DNA of 64,000 bases from Bacteroidales bacterium (GCA_015060865.1 SUXS01000004.1:1-64000), one strand, 5' to 3'; positions 9,006-19,275 are shown, counted from the stretch's first letter. Numbers and translations: made by a program. Notes: generated by a model not told the origin, from the letters alone.

Positions 9006-10832
9006 TTATTTCTTAAAAGGTTTATACGCATTACCGCCACCCTCGTAACCCGAGTTCTTGAAGAACTCCACGAACGTCAGACGCATGGGGTGAACCATAG
9101 AGCCGAGGATATTCATGAAGATATTCAAGCCGTGACCGATGACGAAGATGATAGCGGTTACGATGAAGCCCAATACGGGTACATCGGGACTCATACCTGT
9201 AGCCAAGCTGTTGAACACGCTGGCCAGGATACCTCCCGAGAGACCGAGGGCAAAGAGACGTACGTAGGAGAGCACGTCGCCCAACAGGCCGGTTACCATA
9301 TTATAGGCATCCCACAGGCCAAGGCCAATGTTGAGGAAGATGTTCTTACCGGGGCTGTTGTAAAGGAGTACCATGCAGCCGGCAAGAATCATCACTACCA
9401 TAAACCACAGAGAACCAGTGGATCCCGTGAGTACACCTACGGCAACACCAACGAGCAGCAGTATCCATCCGATAGTGCTCACCGCATACTTGAAGCCCAA
9501 CTGAATGGTGAGGTTCACGGCCTTGAGCATCATGCCGAAGAGTATCTGCACGCATCCGATGATGAGCGAGAGGTAGAACATGGCCTGATTGTCCTGGAAG
9601 AGCAACGCCTTCATCTTCTGGAAGAAGGGAAGGTCGATGTCGTACAGGCTGAAGCCGAATGCCGTACCTGTGAGTGTACCGCAAATCACCGTAGAGAGTC
9701 CAAAGAGGAATACCAACGAGCTCTTGAACTCGGGATTGATGAGCTGGAAGAGCTTGGTGAAGATGGGCAATGCCAACATAATCAGTGCTCCGTAGCCCAT
9801 GTCGCCAAGGCAAAGGCCGAAGAACACGAGGAAGAAAGGTGCGAAGAACATCGTCAGGTCCAACTCGCCATACTTGGGCAACATATACAGCTTGGTCAGC
9901 GGCTCGAAGAGTCGGAAGAACTTGTTGTTGCTCAGTTGGATGGGTATATCATCCTCGGGAGTAGGATCATCAACCTGATAGAAATGTCCTGTCTTGTCAA
10001 GGCTCTCGCGCACCTCGGGCAGCACTTTCTCGGGAGCCCATCCCTGGAGCAGCATGAGCTTGTCGCCAGCCACGCTATCGGCACTGAGGGCAACCTTGGC
10101 AAAGCTGATCTCGCTCTGCAAAGCCTCGTGGGCAGCCTTGAGGTCGGCCAGATGGTTGGCGGCAAAGGCTGCAATCTTCTGTTCTATAGCTGCATTGCCA
10201 GTCTTGAGCGCTTCGAGTTCGGCTACCACATTACCCAATGAGGATTGCGGCAGTCGGCACATCTCGGCTTCGATGCTGATTTCGGTACCTGGAGCAGTAA
10301 CGGTGATGAAGTAGACCTTCGACTTGTCCTGATTGATGACAATGGCATTGTACTCGCTTTCCCACTCCTCTTTATATAGGCGGGGAGCGCAAGCAAAGAA
10401 GTTGATGTCATAGCCTGCCTTCACGAGACGCTCTACCGATGCGGGGTCAAAGTCGCCCCATGGCATCAATGCCTGCTCGTCCTTGATGAGGAGCTGCTGA
10501 CGCTGCTCGTTGACGGCCTTGTCGGCGAGGAGTTGGTCGTATTGCTCAAGCAACTGGCCCCCCTCGTTCCCCCCAAAGGGGGATGACTTGACTGCAGCAG
10601 ACGCTGAATCCTCCCCCTTGGGGGAGTTAGAGGGGGCCACCTTCTGCAAAGCCTCAATAGCTGTAGCATAGCGCGACAAGAGTCGCATCTGCTCCTGAAC
10701 TTCTGCATCATCAAGTGCGCCCTGCTGCTTCTCAATCACGTGAAGCACGCCAAGTTCACCCATTCTGTCGAGGAATTCCTTATACTCCTTATAGAATACG
10801 AGGAATGTGAGTTTTTTCATTCTTGTTATCAT
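9006..10832 (-). CDS. atpI: V-type ATP synthase subunit I
   Basis: 608 aa; FGLCLGDMGYGALIML, GxxLSYVRLFALGLSGG..A conserved region of V-ATPase a/I. Confidence 0.92.
   Translation of the reverse strand: MITRMKKLTFLVFYKEYKEFLDRMGELGVLHVIEKQQGALDDAEVQEQMRLLSRYATAIEALQKVAPSNSPKGEDSASAAVKSSPFGGNEGGQLLEQYDQLLADKAVNEQRQQLLIKDEQALMPWGDFDPASVERLVKAGYDINFFACAPRLYKEEWESEYNAIVINQDKSKVYFITVTAPGTEISIEAEMCRLPQSSLGNVVAELEALKTGNAAIEQKIAAFAANHLADLKAAHEALQSEISFAKVALSADSVAGDKLMLLQGWAPEKVLPEVRESLDKTGHFYQVDDPTPEDDIPIQLSNNKFFRLFEPLTKLYMLPKYGELDLTMFFAPFFLVFFGLCLGDMGYGALIMLALPIFTKLFQLINPEFKSSLVFLFGLSTVICGTLTGTAFGFSLYDIDLPFFQKMKALLFQDNQAMFYLSLIIGCVQILFGMMLKAVNLTIQLGFKYAVSTIGWILLLVGVAVGVLTGSTGSLWFMVVMILAGCMVLLYNSPGKNIFLNIGLGLWDAYNMVTGLLGDVLSYVRLFALGLSGGILASVFNSLATGMSPDVPVLGFIVTAIIFVIGHGLNIFMNILGSMVHPMRLTFVEFFKNSGYEGGGNAYKPFKK
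10556..10638. repeat. GC-rich palindromic element inside atpI
   Basis: GGCCCCCCTCGTTCCCCCCAAAGGGGGATGA...TCCTCCCCCTTGGGGGAGTTAGAGGGGGCC, ~30-bp imperfect terminal inverted repeats, reading frame kept. Confidence 0.75.
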
Positions 10833-11470
10833 AGCTCTTCCTCCATCTCATTAGAGGCCTCGGCGGGTTGCTCCGCTTCGGCACGTTTTTCCAACAGCGT
10901 CTTCAGGATCTTCTGTGATGACTTGGAGAGGTTCTCCTCATCCTCCATGAAGCGCTTAATCTTACGCACTGCATCTTGATAACCGGGTATCTGCACCTTC
11001 TCGAAGAGGTTCACCTTCTGGGTGGTCTTCTTACGGGCATGCTCGAGCAATCCCAACTTGGCCTCCATGAACTCGCTCGCAAGGGCCGTCTTGGCCAATC
11101 CCTGCAGGAGGTTGATACCATCGAAATACCACTTGGGGGCATTGAAGAGGCTGAAGGGCTTGATGTCGAAGTCGACATCGCCCAACACGGGCACTCGCAC
11201 ACCGGCTATCTTCTTCACTTCAAGATGCACATCCTTCACGCGGATGAGCGAAGCATCGAACTCGTTCCAAAGGGCAAACATGTACTCGTAGGCCTGAATC
11301 TGCTCTTCGAGCTGGGCTTCAAGCCGACGTACATCCTCCTTGCACTTCTTCACCTCCATACGCAGGGCACTCTCCTTATTCTTAATAATAGGCAGTGTGC
11401 GCTGACGTACCTTGAGCTGCTTCTCTATCTGCTGAAGTGACGTCTTGTTATATTGAAATTTTATAGCCAC
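10829..11470 (-). CDS. atpD: V-type ATP synthase subunit D
   Basis: 213 aa, position in operon and coiled-coil D-subunit pattern (KFQYNKTSLQQIEKQLKVRQRTLPIIKNKESAL). Confidence 0.9.
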   Translation of the reverse strand: MAIKFQYNKTSLQQIEKQLKVRQRTLPIIKNKESALRMEVKKCKEDVRRLEAQLEEQIQAYEYMFALWNEFDASLIRVKDVHLEVKKIAGVRVPVLGDVDFDIKPFSLFNAPKWYFDGINLLQGLAKTALASEFMEAKLGLLEHARKKTTQKVNLFEKVQIPGYQDAVRKIKRFMEDEENLSKSSQKILKTLLEKRAEAEQPAEASNEMEEEL

Positions 11471-11488
11471 GAAATTATCTTATAATTT

Positions 11489-11523
11489 AATTATGAATTA
11501 TGAATTGTGAATTATGAATGCAT
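11489..11523. repeat. Heptamer array AATTATG x~5
   Basis: AATTATG AATTATG AATTGTG AATTATG AATGCAT. Confidence 0.7.
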
Positions 11524-11560
11524 AACTAATATACATTATATATAAATAAGGCATCAAACA

Positions 11561-11595
11561 AATTATGAATTCATAATTCCTAATTCTTAATTGAA
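11561..11595. repeat. Heptamer array AATTNNN x5
   Basis: AATTATG AATTCAT AATTCCT AATTCTT AATTGAA. Confidence 0.7.
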
Positions 11596-11600
11596 GAGAA

Positions 11601-12929
11601 TCAGAGATTCTCTTTCGGCCAATACTGCTCTACCAACTCACGCTTGATATTTACCTCTTCGGGTTGGAAGTACTTACCAAACAGGCCCCAGGTAACATCG
11701 AGCATCTCGGTGGTGTTGAGGTTCACGTCGATAGCAAGGAGCTGGTTTGAGTAGTCCTTGGCAAAGTCGAGTGTACGCTCATCGTAGTCGGTGAGGTCGA
11801 AACCGTTCTCCATCTTGGTCTTGGCGTTGGCGGCGTCGGCATACAGACGTACGGCAGCGTTCATCACCTGCGGATGATCCTTACGGGTCTTCTTACCCGA
11901 CACGAGTTGCTTCAGACGTGAGAGTGAACGGAACGGGTCGACGATAACCTTACCGATATCGCTGTCGCGACGGAGGAAGAGCTGACCCTCGGTGATGTAA
12001 CCGGTGTTGTCGGGTACGGCGTGTGTGATGTCGCCACCGGACAGTGTGGTCACAGCGATGATGGTGATAGAACCGCCTGAGGGGAACTGCACGGCCTTCT
12101 CGTAAATCTTGGCCAAGTCAGAGTAGAGCGAACCGGGCATAGAGTCCTTAGAAGGAATCTGGTCCATACGGTTCGACACGATAGCCAAGGCATCGGCATA
12201 AGAGGTCATGTCGGAGAGGAGCACGAGCACCTTCTCGTTCTTCTCTACAGCAAAGTATTCGGCAGCGGTCAAGGCCATATCGGGAATCAGCAAGCGCTCT
12301 ACAGGAGGATTCTCTGTAGTATTGATGAAGCTGATGATACGGTCGAGAGCACCGGCGTTAGAGAACACATTCTTGAAGTAGAGGTAGTCGTCGTTGGTCA
12401 TACCCATGGCACCGAGGATAATCTTGTCGGTCTCGGCACGCAGGGCTACGTTGGCCATTACCTGGTTGAACGGCTGGTCGGGGTCGGCAAAGAAGGGAAT
12501 CTTCTGACCAGATACCAGTGTGTTGTTCAAGTCGATACCGGCAATACCTGTTGCAATGAGCTCAGAGGGCTGCTTACGACGTACGGGGTTCACAGAGGGA
12601 CCACCAATCTCCACTTCCTTACCCTCGATCTGAGGACCGCCATCGATAGCGTTACCGTAGGCATCGAAGAAACGTCCGGCCAACTGGTCGCTTACCTTGA
12701 GCGAAGGAGCCTTACCGAGGAATACCACTTCGGCATTGGTGGGGATACCGCCTGTACCCTCAAACACCTGCAGGGTAACCTCGTCGCCGGCAATCTTTAC
12801 CACCTGAGCCAACTTGCCGTCGATAGTGGCAAGTTCGTCATAACCAACACCCGTTGCCTTCAGAGAGCAAGTAGCCTTGGTGATCTGACTAATCTTTGTA
12901 TATATCTTTTGAAATGCTTTTGTTGCCAT
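11601..12929 (-). CDS. atpB: V-type ATP synthase subunit B
   Basis: 442 aa, V/A-type B subunit signatures. Confidence 0.95.
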   Translation of the reverse strand: MATKAFQKIYTKISQITKATCSLKATGVGYDELATIDGKLAQVVKIAGDEVTLQVFEGTGGIPTNAEVVFLGKAPSLKVSDQLAGRFFDAYGNAIDGGPQIEGKEVEIGGPSVNPVRRKQPSELIATGIAGIDLNNTLVSGQKIPFFADPDQPFNQVMANVALRAETDKIILGAMGMTNDDYLYFKNVFSNAGALDRIISFINTTENPPVERLLIPDMALTAAEYFAVEKNEKVLVLLSDMTSYADALAIVSNRMDQIPSKDSMPGSLYSDLAKIYEKAVQFPSGGSITIIAVTTLSGGDITHAVPDNTGYITEGQLFLRRDSDIGKVIVDPFRSLSRLKQLVSGKKTRKDHPQVMNAAVRLYADAANAKTKMENGFDLTDYDERTLDFAKDYSNQLLAIDVNLNTTEMLDVTWGLFGKYFQPEEVNIKRELVEQYWPKENL

Positions 12930-12936
12930 AATTTTT

Positions 12937-14691
12937 CTATTTTTTCTTGCTTGCTACCAACTCCTCGAGCTGCTTCATGAACTCGTTGTACTTATCAGAC
13001 TTGTACTCGCTATAGTTGATCTGCTTGCAGACGTTGATGACACGCTTGAAGAAGTTCATTACATCGAGGAAGGTCTCGAACTCGAACTCGGCATGGCAGA
13101 TATCCATTACCATGTTGACGATATCCTCCTGGCGCTCCATCGAACTTACTGAGTCGATATCGTCGAACGCATCCTGCTGCAGGATAACGAAGTCGATGAG
13201 CTCAGACTTCCAGAATACTACGTGGTACTCTACGGGTACACCGTCGTCACCAAGGATGTTGATCTGCTCGGCAATCTCCTTACCACGGAGCAGGCGGGTC
13301 TTGATCTCGTTGACCTTAGCAAGCCACTGGTCGTTGATGCGCTTAGAGATATAAGACTCAAACTCGGGATACTCCAGGTACTTTGAATAAGAGTCGATGG
13401 GGTTCACGGCGGGGTAGCGCTTCTTGTCGGCACGCTCCTGCTCCAGAGCATAGAAGCAGCGGGCCACCTTCTTGGTGTTCTCGGTCACAGGCTCCTTGAG
13501 GTTACCACCGGCAGGTGATACGGTACCGAGGAAGGTTACTGAGCCTACCTCACCATTGTTCAAGGTAACATAACCGGCACGGCCGTAGAAGTTAGAGATG
13601 ATAGATGAGATATCCATCGGGAAGGCGTCGGGACCAGGGAGCTCCTCCATACGGTTCGACATCTCACGCAATGCCTGTGCCCAACGTGAAGTAGAGTCGG
13701 CCATGAGCAATACGCGTAGACCCATCGAGCGATAATACTCGGCCATGGTCATGGCGGTATACACAGAGGCCTCACGAGCCGCAACGGGCATGTTTGATGT
13801 GTTGGCAATAATGATGGTACGCTCCATCAGCTTGCGGCCTGTGTGGGGGTCGATGAGTTCGGGGAACTCGGTGAAGATTTCTACTACCTCGTTGGCACGC
13901 TCACCGCAGGCTGCGATGATAACGATGTCGGCCTCGGCCTGCTTGGAGATAGCGTGCTGGAGCACGGTCTTACCTGTACCGAAGGGACCAGGGATGAAGC
14001 CTGTACCACCCTCTACGATGGGGTTCACGGTGTCAATAACACGTACACCGGTCTCAAGCAACTTGAAGGGACGGGGTTTGTCTACATAGTTGGTCATAGC
14101 CACCTTTACGGGCCAACGCTGAATCATGTTCACCTCAACATCGTTGCCCTGCTCGTCGGTGAGTACGGCGATAGTATCCTTAATAGTATACTCACCCTCC
14201 TTGGCGATAGACTTCACGGTGCATACACCCTTCTGCTGGAAGGGAACCATGATCTTCAGCGGCTGTGAGTTCTCCTCTACGGCACCGAGCCAGTCAGAAG
14301 CCTTCACCTTGTCGCCTACCTTGGCAAGGGGTTTGAACTCCCACTTGCGGTCGTCGTCAAGAGCGTAGGTATACTGTCCGCGCTTGAGGAATACACCATC
14401 CATCTTGTCGAGGTCGTTCTGCAGACCATCGTAGTTCTTAGAGAGCATACCGGGACCCAATGTCACCTCGAGCATGTGGCCGGTAAATTCGGCAGGAGCA
14501 CCCACCTTCAGTCCGCGTGTGCTCTCAAACACCTGCACAAACACGTCGCTACCCACTACCTTGAGCACCTCGGCCATCAGCCTGTCGCCTCCGGTGGTGA
14601 TGTAGCAGATTTCGTTCTGTGCCACGGGACCGTCTACTGTCAGCGTTACCAAGTTCTGGACAACGCCTTTCACTTTTCCTGTTGTAGCCAT
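12937..14691 (-). CDS. atpA: V-type ATP synthase subunit A
   Basis: 584 aa; Walker A GPFGTGKTV, ADSTSRWAQALREMSNRMEELPG. Confidence 0.97.
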   Translation of the reverse strand: MATTGKVKGVVQNLVTLTVDGPVAQNEICYITTGGDRLMAEVLKVVGSDVFVQVFESTRGLKVGAPAEFTGHMLEVTLGPGMLSKNYDGLQNDLDKMDGVFLKRGQYTYALDDDRKWEFKPLAKVGDKVKASDWLGAVEENSQPLKIMVPFQQKGVCTVKSIAKEGEYTIKDTIAVLTDEQGNDVEVNMIQRWPVKVAMTNYVDKPRPFKLLETGVRVIDTVNPIVEGGTGFIPGPFGTGKTVLQHAISKQAEADIVIIAACGERANEVVEIFTEFPELIDPHTGRKLMERTIIIANTSNMPVAAREASVYTAMTMAEYYRSMGLRVLLMADSTSRWAQALREMSNRMEELPGPDAFPMDISSIISNFYGRAGYVTLNNGEVGSVTFLGTVSPAGGNLKEPVTENTKKVARCFYALEQERADKKRYPAVNPIDSYSKYLEYPEFESYISKRINDQWLAKVNEIKTRLLRGKEIAEQINILGDDGVPVEYHVVFWKSELIDFVILQQDAFDDIDSVSSMERQEDIVNMVMDICHAEFEFETFLDVMNFFKRVINVCKQINYSEYKSDKYNEFMKQLEELVASKKK

Positions 14692-14762
14692 ATTCTATAT
14701 TTACTATTTTACAATTTACAAATTACGATTGATTTACGATTTTGAGAATTATCCATCGTTGC

Positions 14763-14853
14763 TGTCATCCTGACAGAGCGTAGCGGCGGAAGGATCTCAC
14801 AGTAGACCTTAGTAGAATTTCTGCGAGATTCTTCACTGCGTTCAGAATGACAC
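14763..14853. repeat. TGTCATCCTGA...TTCAGAATGACA inverted-repeat element
   Basis: ~90-bp element with TGTCAT/ATGACA ends and internal GGATCT/AGATTC motifs. Confidence 0.7.
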
Positions 14854-14889
14854 GAGACGTTTGATAAATTCCATACAATTGTACATCAA

Positions 14890-15735
14890 TTATACTTTAA
14901 ACTCTTGAGGTACCTTAACCTCCTCTTTTAACTGACGTATCATGCTGCGCAGCAGCTCGCCTCCGGCCTCGGCATCAAGTGATATCCAACGCTCGATAAT
15001 CTGTACCTTGACGAGGAATGCAAACAGCTTCTCCACACTGAAGTAGTCGAAGAATGAAGCCTCTTCCATCCACTCCCACTTGAAGACGTCGAGACGACGC
15101 TCACGCTCCACGAGATTCTCAATCTCGCTGATGCGCATAATCTCCTCGAACGAGTCCATCAAACCTGTCAGGCCAAAGTCGCGGCTGTTTGATGTACGCA
15201 ACGCCTTAGCTACCTCATTGTTACCCACAATCAGGTTCTTCACATCGAGTTTGTATCGGCGTGCAGTGATAGCGGTAAGGAAGTTATTGAGATCGAGGTT
15301 AAACTGGAACCAACGTGTCACGAAAGCATTGCCCTGATTCATCGCATACGCATAGTAGAGCTGTGCCAGGCGGTCTTCCGGGAAGAGTGTCTCAGCAACC
15401 TCCTCTTCATCTTCCACTTCGGCCACAAAGTCATACATATAACGCGGATAGTTGCGGTCAGGAGCCTCTTGGGCACGGGCAGCCTCGATGATGCCGAGCA
15501 ATTCATCGCGTGTATACAAACCCTCCTCGCCAAGTGCAGCCTCTCTATCCTTTATTAATAATAGGAGATTGGCATTGTCGTAGCTCAGGTACACGAGGTC
15601 GAGCAGTGCACGGTCATCGGCAGCCAGCTCGGGATAGTACAACTCGCGGAACCCACGCACGGTGAGGTTCAGCTTGTTGTCGTCGAGCGACAATTCCGGC
15701 AGTCCGGCTATGAGATAATAATAGTTTGTTTTCAT
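14890..15735 (-). CDS. DUF2764 family protein of V-ATPase operon
   Basis: 281 aa, NYYYLIAGLPELSLDD.., located between E and A as in other Bacteroidetes V-ATPase operons. Confidence 0.85.
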   Translation of the reverse strand: MKTNYYYLIAGLPELSLDDNKLNLTVRGFRELYYPELAADDRALLDLVYLSYDNANLLLLIKDREAALGEEGLYTRDELLGIIEAARAQEAPDRNYPRYMYDFVAEVEDEEEVAETLFPEDRLAQLYYAYAMNQGNAFVTRWFQFNLDLNNFLTAITARRYKLDVKNLIVGNNEVAKALRTSNSRDFGLTGLMDSFEEIMRISEIENLVERERRLDVFKWEWMEEASFFDYFSVEKLFAFLVKVQIIERWISLDAEAGGELLRSMIRQLKEEVKVPQEFKV

Positions 15736-15746
15736 TTGCTTTTTTT

Positions 15747-15781
15747 GTCAACGGACAACAGACAACAGTCAACAGTCAGTT
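15747..15781. repeat. Heptamer array GACAACA/GTCAACA x5
   Basis: GTCAACG GACAACA GACAACA GTCAACA GTCAGTT. Confidence 0.75.
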
Positions 15782-15841
15782 ATATCTTTACAATCTACAA
15801 CAAACAAAACAAGCTCCCCAGTAGAATGGGGCCTATTGCCC

Positions 15842-15862
15842 GTTGTCTGTTGACTGTTGACA
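15842..15862. repeat. Heptamer array GTTGTCT GTTGACT GTTGACA, inverted relative to 15747-15781
   Basis: Period 7, complementary to the upstream array. Confidence 0.75.
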
Positions 15863-15866
15863 TCAA

Positions 15867-16457
15867 TTAGAACAACATCTCAACTAACTCGGGGCGGAGG
15901 AACGATTTGAAAAAGTTTACAAACTCCTCTTCGCCGAAGTTCACCTTGTATGAGCCATCAGCAGGCTGAATGGTGAAGAGCGCCTTCTGTCCGTTCACCT
16001 CTTCGATGGTCACGCCCTTGTCGAGCAGTGCCTTGGCCTTGGCGGCGAAGTACTTCTTCAGTGTGTCGGCATCAGCTGTAGAGATAACGATAGGCTCGTC
16101 GGCCACCCACTTCTCGGCGAGTGCAACTACAAACTTACCCATCACCTCCTTGTCAGCGGTGAGTTCCTTAACGGCATTGCCTACCACCTTGTCAGAAACC
16201 AGTGTCGCCACCTCACTCTTGAGGGCATTTACAGACTGGCCTGCAAAGAGGCGAAGCTCTGACTTTGTGTTTTCCATCAACTCTCCTGCCTGTTTCTGAG
16301 CGGCAGCAATCAAGGCGTCAGCCTCCTTGCGAGCCTTCTCAACGATTTCGGCAGCTTGGGTATTAGCAGCGGCCACAATGCGTGCAGCCTCCTCATTACC
16401 CTTTTCTACTCCATCCCGAAACATTTTTTCGGTCAATTCCTGAATATTCTTTTCCAT
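15867..16457 (-). CDS. atpE: V-type ATP synthase subunit E
   Basis: Internal start MEKNIQELTEKMFRDGVEKGNEEAARIVAAANTQAAEIVEKARKEAD. Confidence 0.88.
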   Translation of the reverse strand: MEKNIQELTEKMFRDGVEKGNEEAARIVAAANTQAAEIVEKARKEADALIAAAQKQAGELMENTKSELRLFAGQSVNALKSEVATLVSDKVVGNAVKELTADKEVMGKFVVALAEKWVADEPIVISTADADTLKKYFAAKAKALLDKGVTIEEVNGQKALFTIQPADGSYKVNFGEEEFVNFFKSFLRPELVEMLF

Positions 16458-16892
16458 ATTATTAAATAGGTATTTATATATTTTCGTATGATTGGCAAAA
16501 GTACAAAATAAATCCCAATATAATCCTAAGAAATCTCTTTTATTTCTAAAAAGCTTTATTAACCGAGAAAACACATGCAACCGCATGCTTAATCATATGC
16601 ATTCCCTCATCTTGATAATACGTTGAAGTATGATAGATACACAGACACGCAAACAAAACTGAATAAAGCCCATGAAGGATCCCCAAAAGGATTTCCTGTT
16701 TGCTTCTTCAGAATGTTGCTTTGCTTTTCCATGGTTTTGTTATAACGAAAAACAGGCAAAGCAAAAATTCATACGACCTTTTAGCCGTATATTTATTCCA
16801 ACAGATTATTCAAATACAAAAATGCAGGAAGCAGGACTCTTACAACAAGAATTCTGCTCATACCAATGATTTATTGCAGACGATACAGTTTG

Positions 16893-18212
16893 TCACCCAA
16901 GTTTCGCCGTAAATCCTAATCCCTCTACAGCTTGAACAATAGCCTCAGTTTTGGCCACACCGCGAACAAGCATCTTACCGCTTTGAAGATCCACCATCAC
17001 TGTATCTACACCTGCCAGATTGCCAACAGCACGGAGGACACTATTTCGGCAATGATTGCAATGCATCCCAGCTACGAAAAACTGTTTTTCTGACCGTTCT
17101 TCACACCTATCAGGGAAATTCACTATTTCTATCTCTTCAGGGGAAGTCTTCTCTACTCCTTGAGTTGGTATCTCTGGTTCGTGACAAATTCCATCACAAC
17201 TACATCCTTCATGTGCCGATTTACGCACAAATCTACGTATCAATGCATTGACAAGTAGTCCCAAGAGAATAACCGAGCATAGAATATTGAACCACGGAGT
17301 ATGTGTATGACACGAGGCTGAGATAACTGCCAGACTATTGGAAAACCACACACGTGGCAATAGACAATCTATACCCAAAGCAAAAGCGAAAGCACCACCA
17401 ACGATAGCTGCCAAATAGAGCCATAGCGTACGCTTACCAAGCACCTTACGGATAACGAGAATGGAAGCAACATTGACCGCAGGACCTGCCATGAGTAACA
17501 CGAGCGCAGCACCAGGAGTCATACCTTTAAGCATCAACGCAACAGCAATAGGAATAGAGCCTGTAGCACACAGATACATGGGCACAGCGCAGACCAAAAC
17601 CAACAACATGCCTAATAGAGGACGATCAAGAAAAGCAGTAAAGAATCCATCGGGGACTGCTACAGTTATAAGTCCTGCAACAAGAAGACCGATGATAAGC
17701 CATTTCCCTATATCTTGCATCATTTCCACATAACCATAACGAAGTGCTTCGACAATTTTCCCTTTGAATGAGAGAGACTTCTCATCTACTTGTACAGAAA
17801 CACAACTATCCTTTTCATTACTTTTATCAAAAAGATTGACCAATGTCCCTCCCAGCAAGGCTGTAACAAGAGCAGCCAAAGGACGTATGATAGCGAAGGG
17901 AAGTCCCATGAGAGAATAAGTAGCCATAATGGAATCGATACCTGTCTGTGGGGTTGCTATCAGAAACGAAGTCGTAGCCCCTTTAGAGGCCCCCTCACGA
18001 CGCAGTGACATGGCCGTTGGTAACACGCCACACGAGCATAAGGGCAGAGGCACACCTAACGCGGCTGCATAAAAAACAGATCGGAAGTTATGTCCCGATA
18101 GATAACGACTATACAAACGATTAGGAACGAACGTATGCATCAATCCAGCAATGCCGAAACCAAGTAACAAGTAAGGCGACATTTCATTGATAAGATTGAT
18201 AATTTCCTGCAT
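16893..18212 (-). CDS. SO_0444-type permease with C-terminal HMA domain (Cu/Zn efflux)
   Basis: 439 aa; GVPLPLCSCGVLPTAMSLRREGASKGATTSFLIATPQTG; C-terminal FFVAGMHCNHCRNSVLRAV heavy-metal domain. Confidence 0.88.
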   Translation of the reverse strand: MQEIINLINEMSPYLLLGFGIAGLMHTFVPNRLYSRYLSGHNFRSVFYAAALGVPLPLCSCGVLPTAMSLRREGASKGATTSFLIATPQTGIDSIMATYSLMGLPFAIIRPLAALVTALLGGTLVNLFDKSNEKDSCVSVQVDEKSLSFKGKIVEALRYGYVEMMQDIGKWLIIGLLVAGLITVAVPDGFFTAFLDRPLLGMLLVLVCAVPMYLCATGSIPIAVALMLKGMTPGAALVLLMAGPAVNVASILVIRKVLGKRTLWLYLAAIVGGAFAFALGIDCLLPRVWFSNSLAVISASCHTHTPWFNILCSVILLGLLVNALIRRFVRKSAHEGCSCDGICHEPEIPTQGVEKTSPEEIEIVNFPDRCEERSEKQFFVAGMHCNHCRNSVLRAVGNLAGVDTVMVDLQSGKMLVRGVAKTEAIVQAVEGLGFTAKLG

Positions 18213-18404
18213 AAATAATAGACTCTTTTATGAAGTTAATAAGATACAACTTATAATCCCAAAAAACACTGCAAAATTACGCCAAGTTCTCAAAACAGCC
18301 AAGAATCAACATGGTTTGGAATAAACTTTGCAACCTGGTTGCAGCCTTCACTTCAAGAGAAATTATTGAAAGAATACTATTTGACGCCCTACCCTAAAGA
18401 AACG

Positions 18405-18432
18405 AAAGCTCTCCGATTAATCGGAGAGCTTT
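18405..18432. terminator. Perfect 28-nt palindrome
   Basis: AAAGCTCTCCGATTAATCGGAGAGCTTT, 3' of the minus-strand wHTH gene. Confidence 0.7.
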
Positions 18433-18460
18433 GTAAAAAACTCTATAATACTTATTGCAA

Positions 18461-18661
18461 TTATTTCAATGAGTATACAATTTCTTCCTCTACCTCTACG
18501 GCAGCGATTTTGCCCTCACGGAGCAACCAACCCAAGCCAAGGAGGAAATCATCCTTCTTCTGCTTTGTTTCTTTCTTAATTTCCTTGAAGGTCAAACCTT
18601 CCTTACCGTCAAGTGCATTCCAAATGAGACCTGCATTTTCACCGGCTTTCTCTGTCAACAT
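18461..18661 (-). CDS. Winged-helix protein (DUF2582-like)
   Basis: 66 aa; AGLIWNALDGKEGLTFKEIKKETKQKKDDFLLGLGWLLREGKI. Confidence 0.85.
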   Translation of the reverse strand: MLTEKAGENAGLIWNALDGKEGLTFKEIKKETKQKKDDFLLGLGWLLREGKIAAVEVEEEIVYSLK

Positions 18662-18804
18662 AATCTTTGTAATTTTTTTAATTGTTAAACATCCATCTTT
18701 CTCCTCTCACAAGGAGCATACCTAATAATTCGTTGCAAAGGTACGAATTATTATGTTTTACAACATATTTCTGGGCTTTTTTCTCATTACTTTCACACTT
18801 TTTA

Positions 18805-19260
18805 TTACATTTTTTTCCTATTTGCCCAAATTCGTGCAGCAGTTTCTACCATTTTGACACATGGACGTTTCATATAATAAGTTTGAGTACGTTCATCAGG
18901 TACAGGTAGTTGAGGTTTCCTTTCACGCAATCCGAGGAGTTCTGCACAAATGAGCGAACCGTTCTCACAGACGAACTCTTCAGCCAACTGCTGAACGAAT
19001 GCATAGTTATCTGCCTTTCCTTGCCGATTGGTAGCATCTGTGCATCCTGTTTCCAACCCAGCGAGGATAAACATACCACAAGCAGCTCCACAGGTTTCGC
19101 GCATACGCCCGATACCACCGCCAAACGAAGCCGACATCTTCAGAGCTTGCTCCTCGGTATACCCATACTCGTCAGCAAAGGCAGCTGTCACTGATTGCGC
19201 ACAATTATATCCCATCTTAAAAAGTTCTACAGCACGCATTATCCTCTGTTCATTATCCAT
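18805..19260 (-). CDS. C_GCAxxG_C_C family protein
   Basis: 151 aa; GYNCAQSV...FGGGIGRMRETCGAACGMFILAGLETG. Confidence 0.92.
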   Translation of the reverse strand: MDNEQRIMRAVELFKMGYNCAQSVTAAFADEYGYTEEQALKMSASFGGGIGRMRETCGAACGMFILAGLETGCTDATNRQGKADNYAFVQQLAEEFVCENGSLICAELLGLRERKPQLPVPDERTQTYYMKRPCVKMVETAARIWANRKKM

Positions 19261-19275
19261 AGCTATCTTTGATTA

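Noticed and set aside
9090-10241. 383-aa plus-strand ORF
   Set aside because: Fully antisense to atpI; composition (H/E/Q-rich) is typical of a shadow frame in GC-rich coding DNA.
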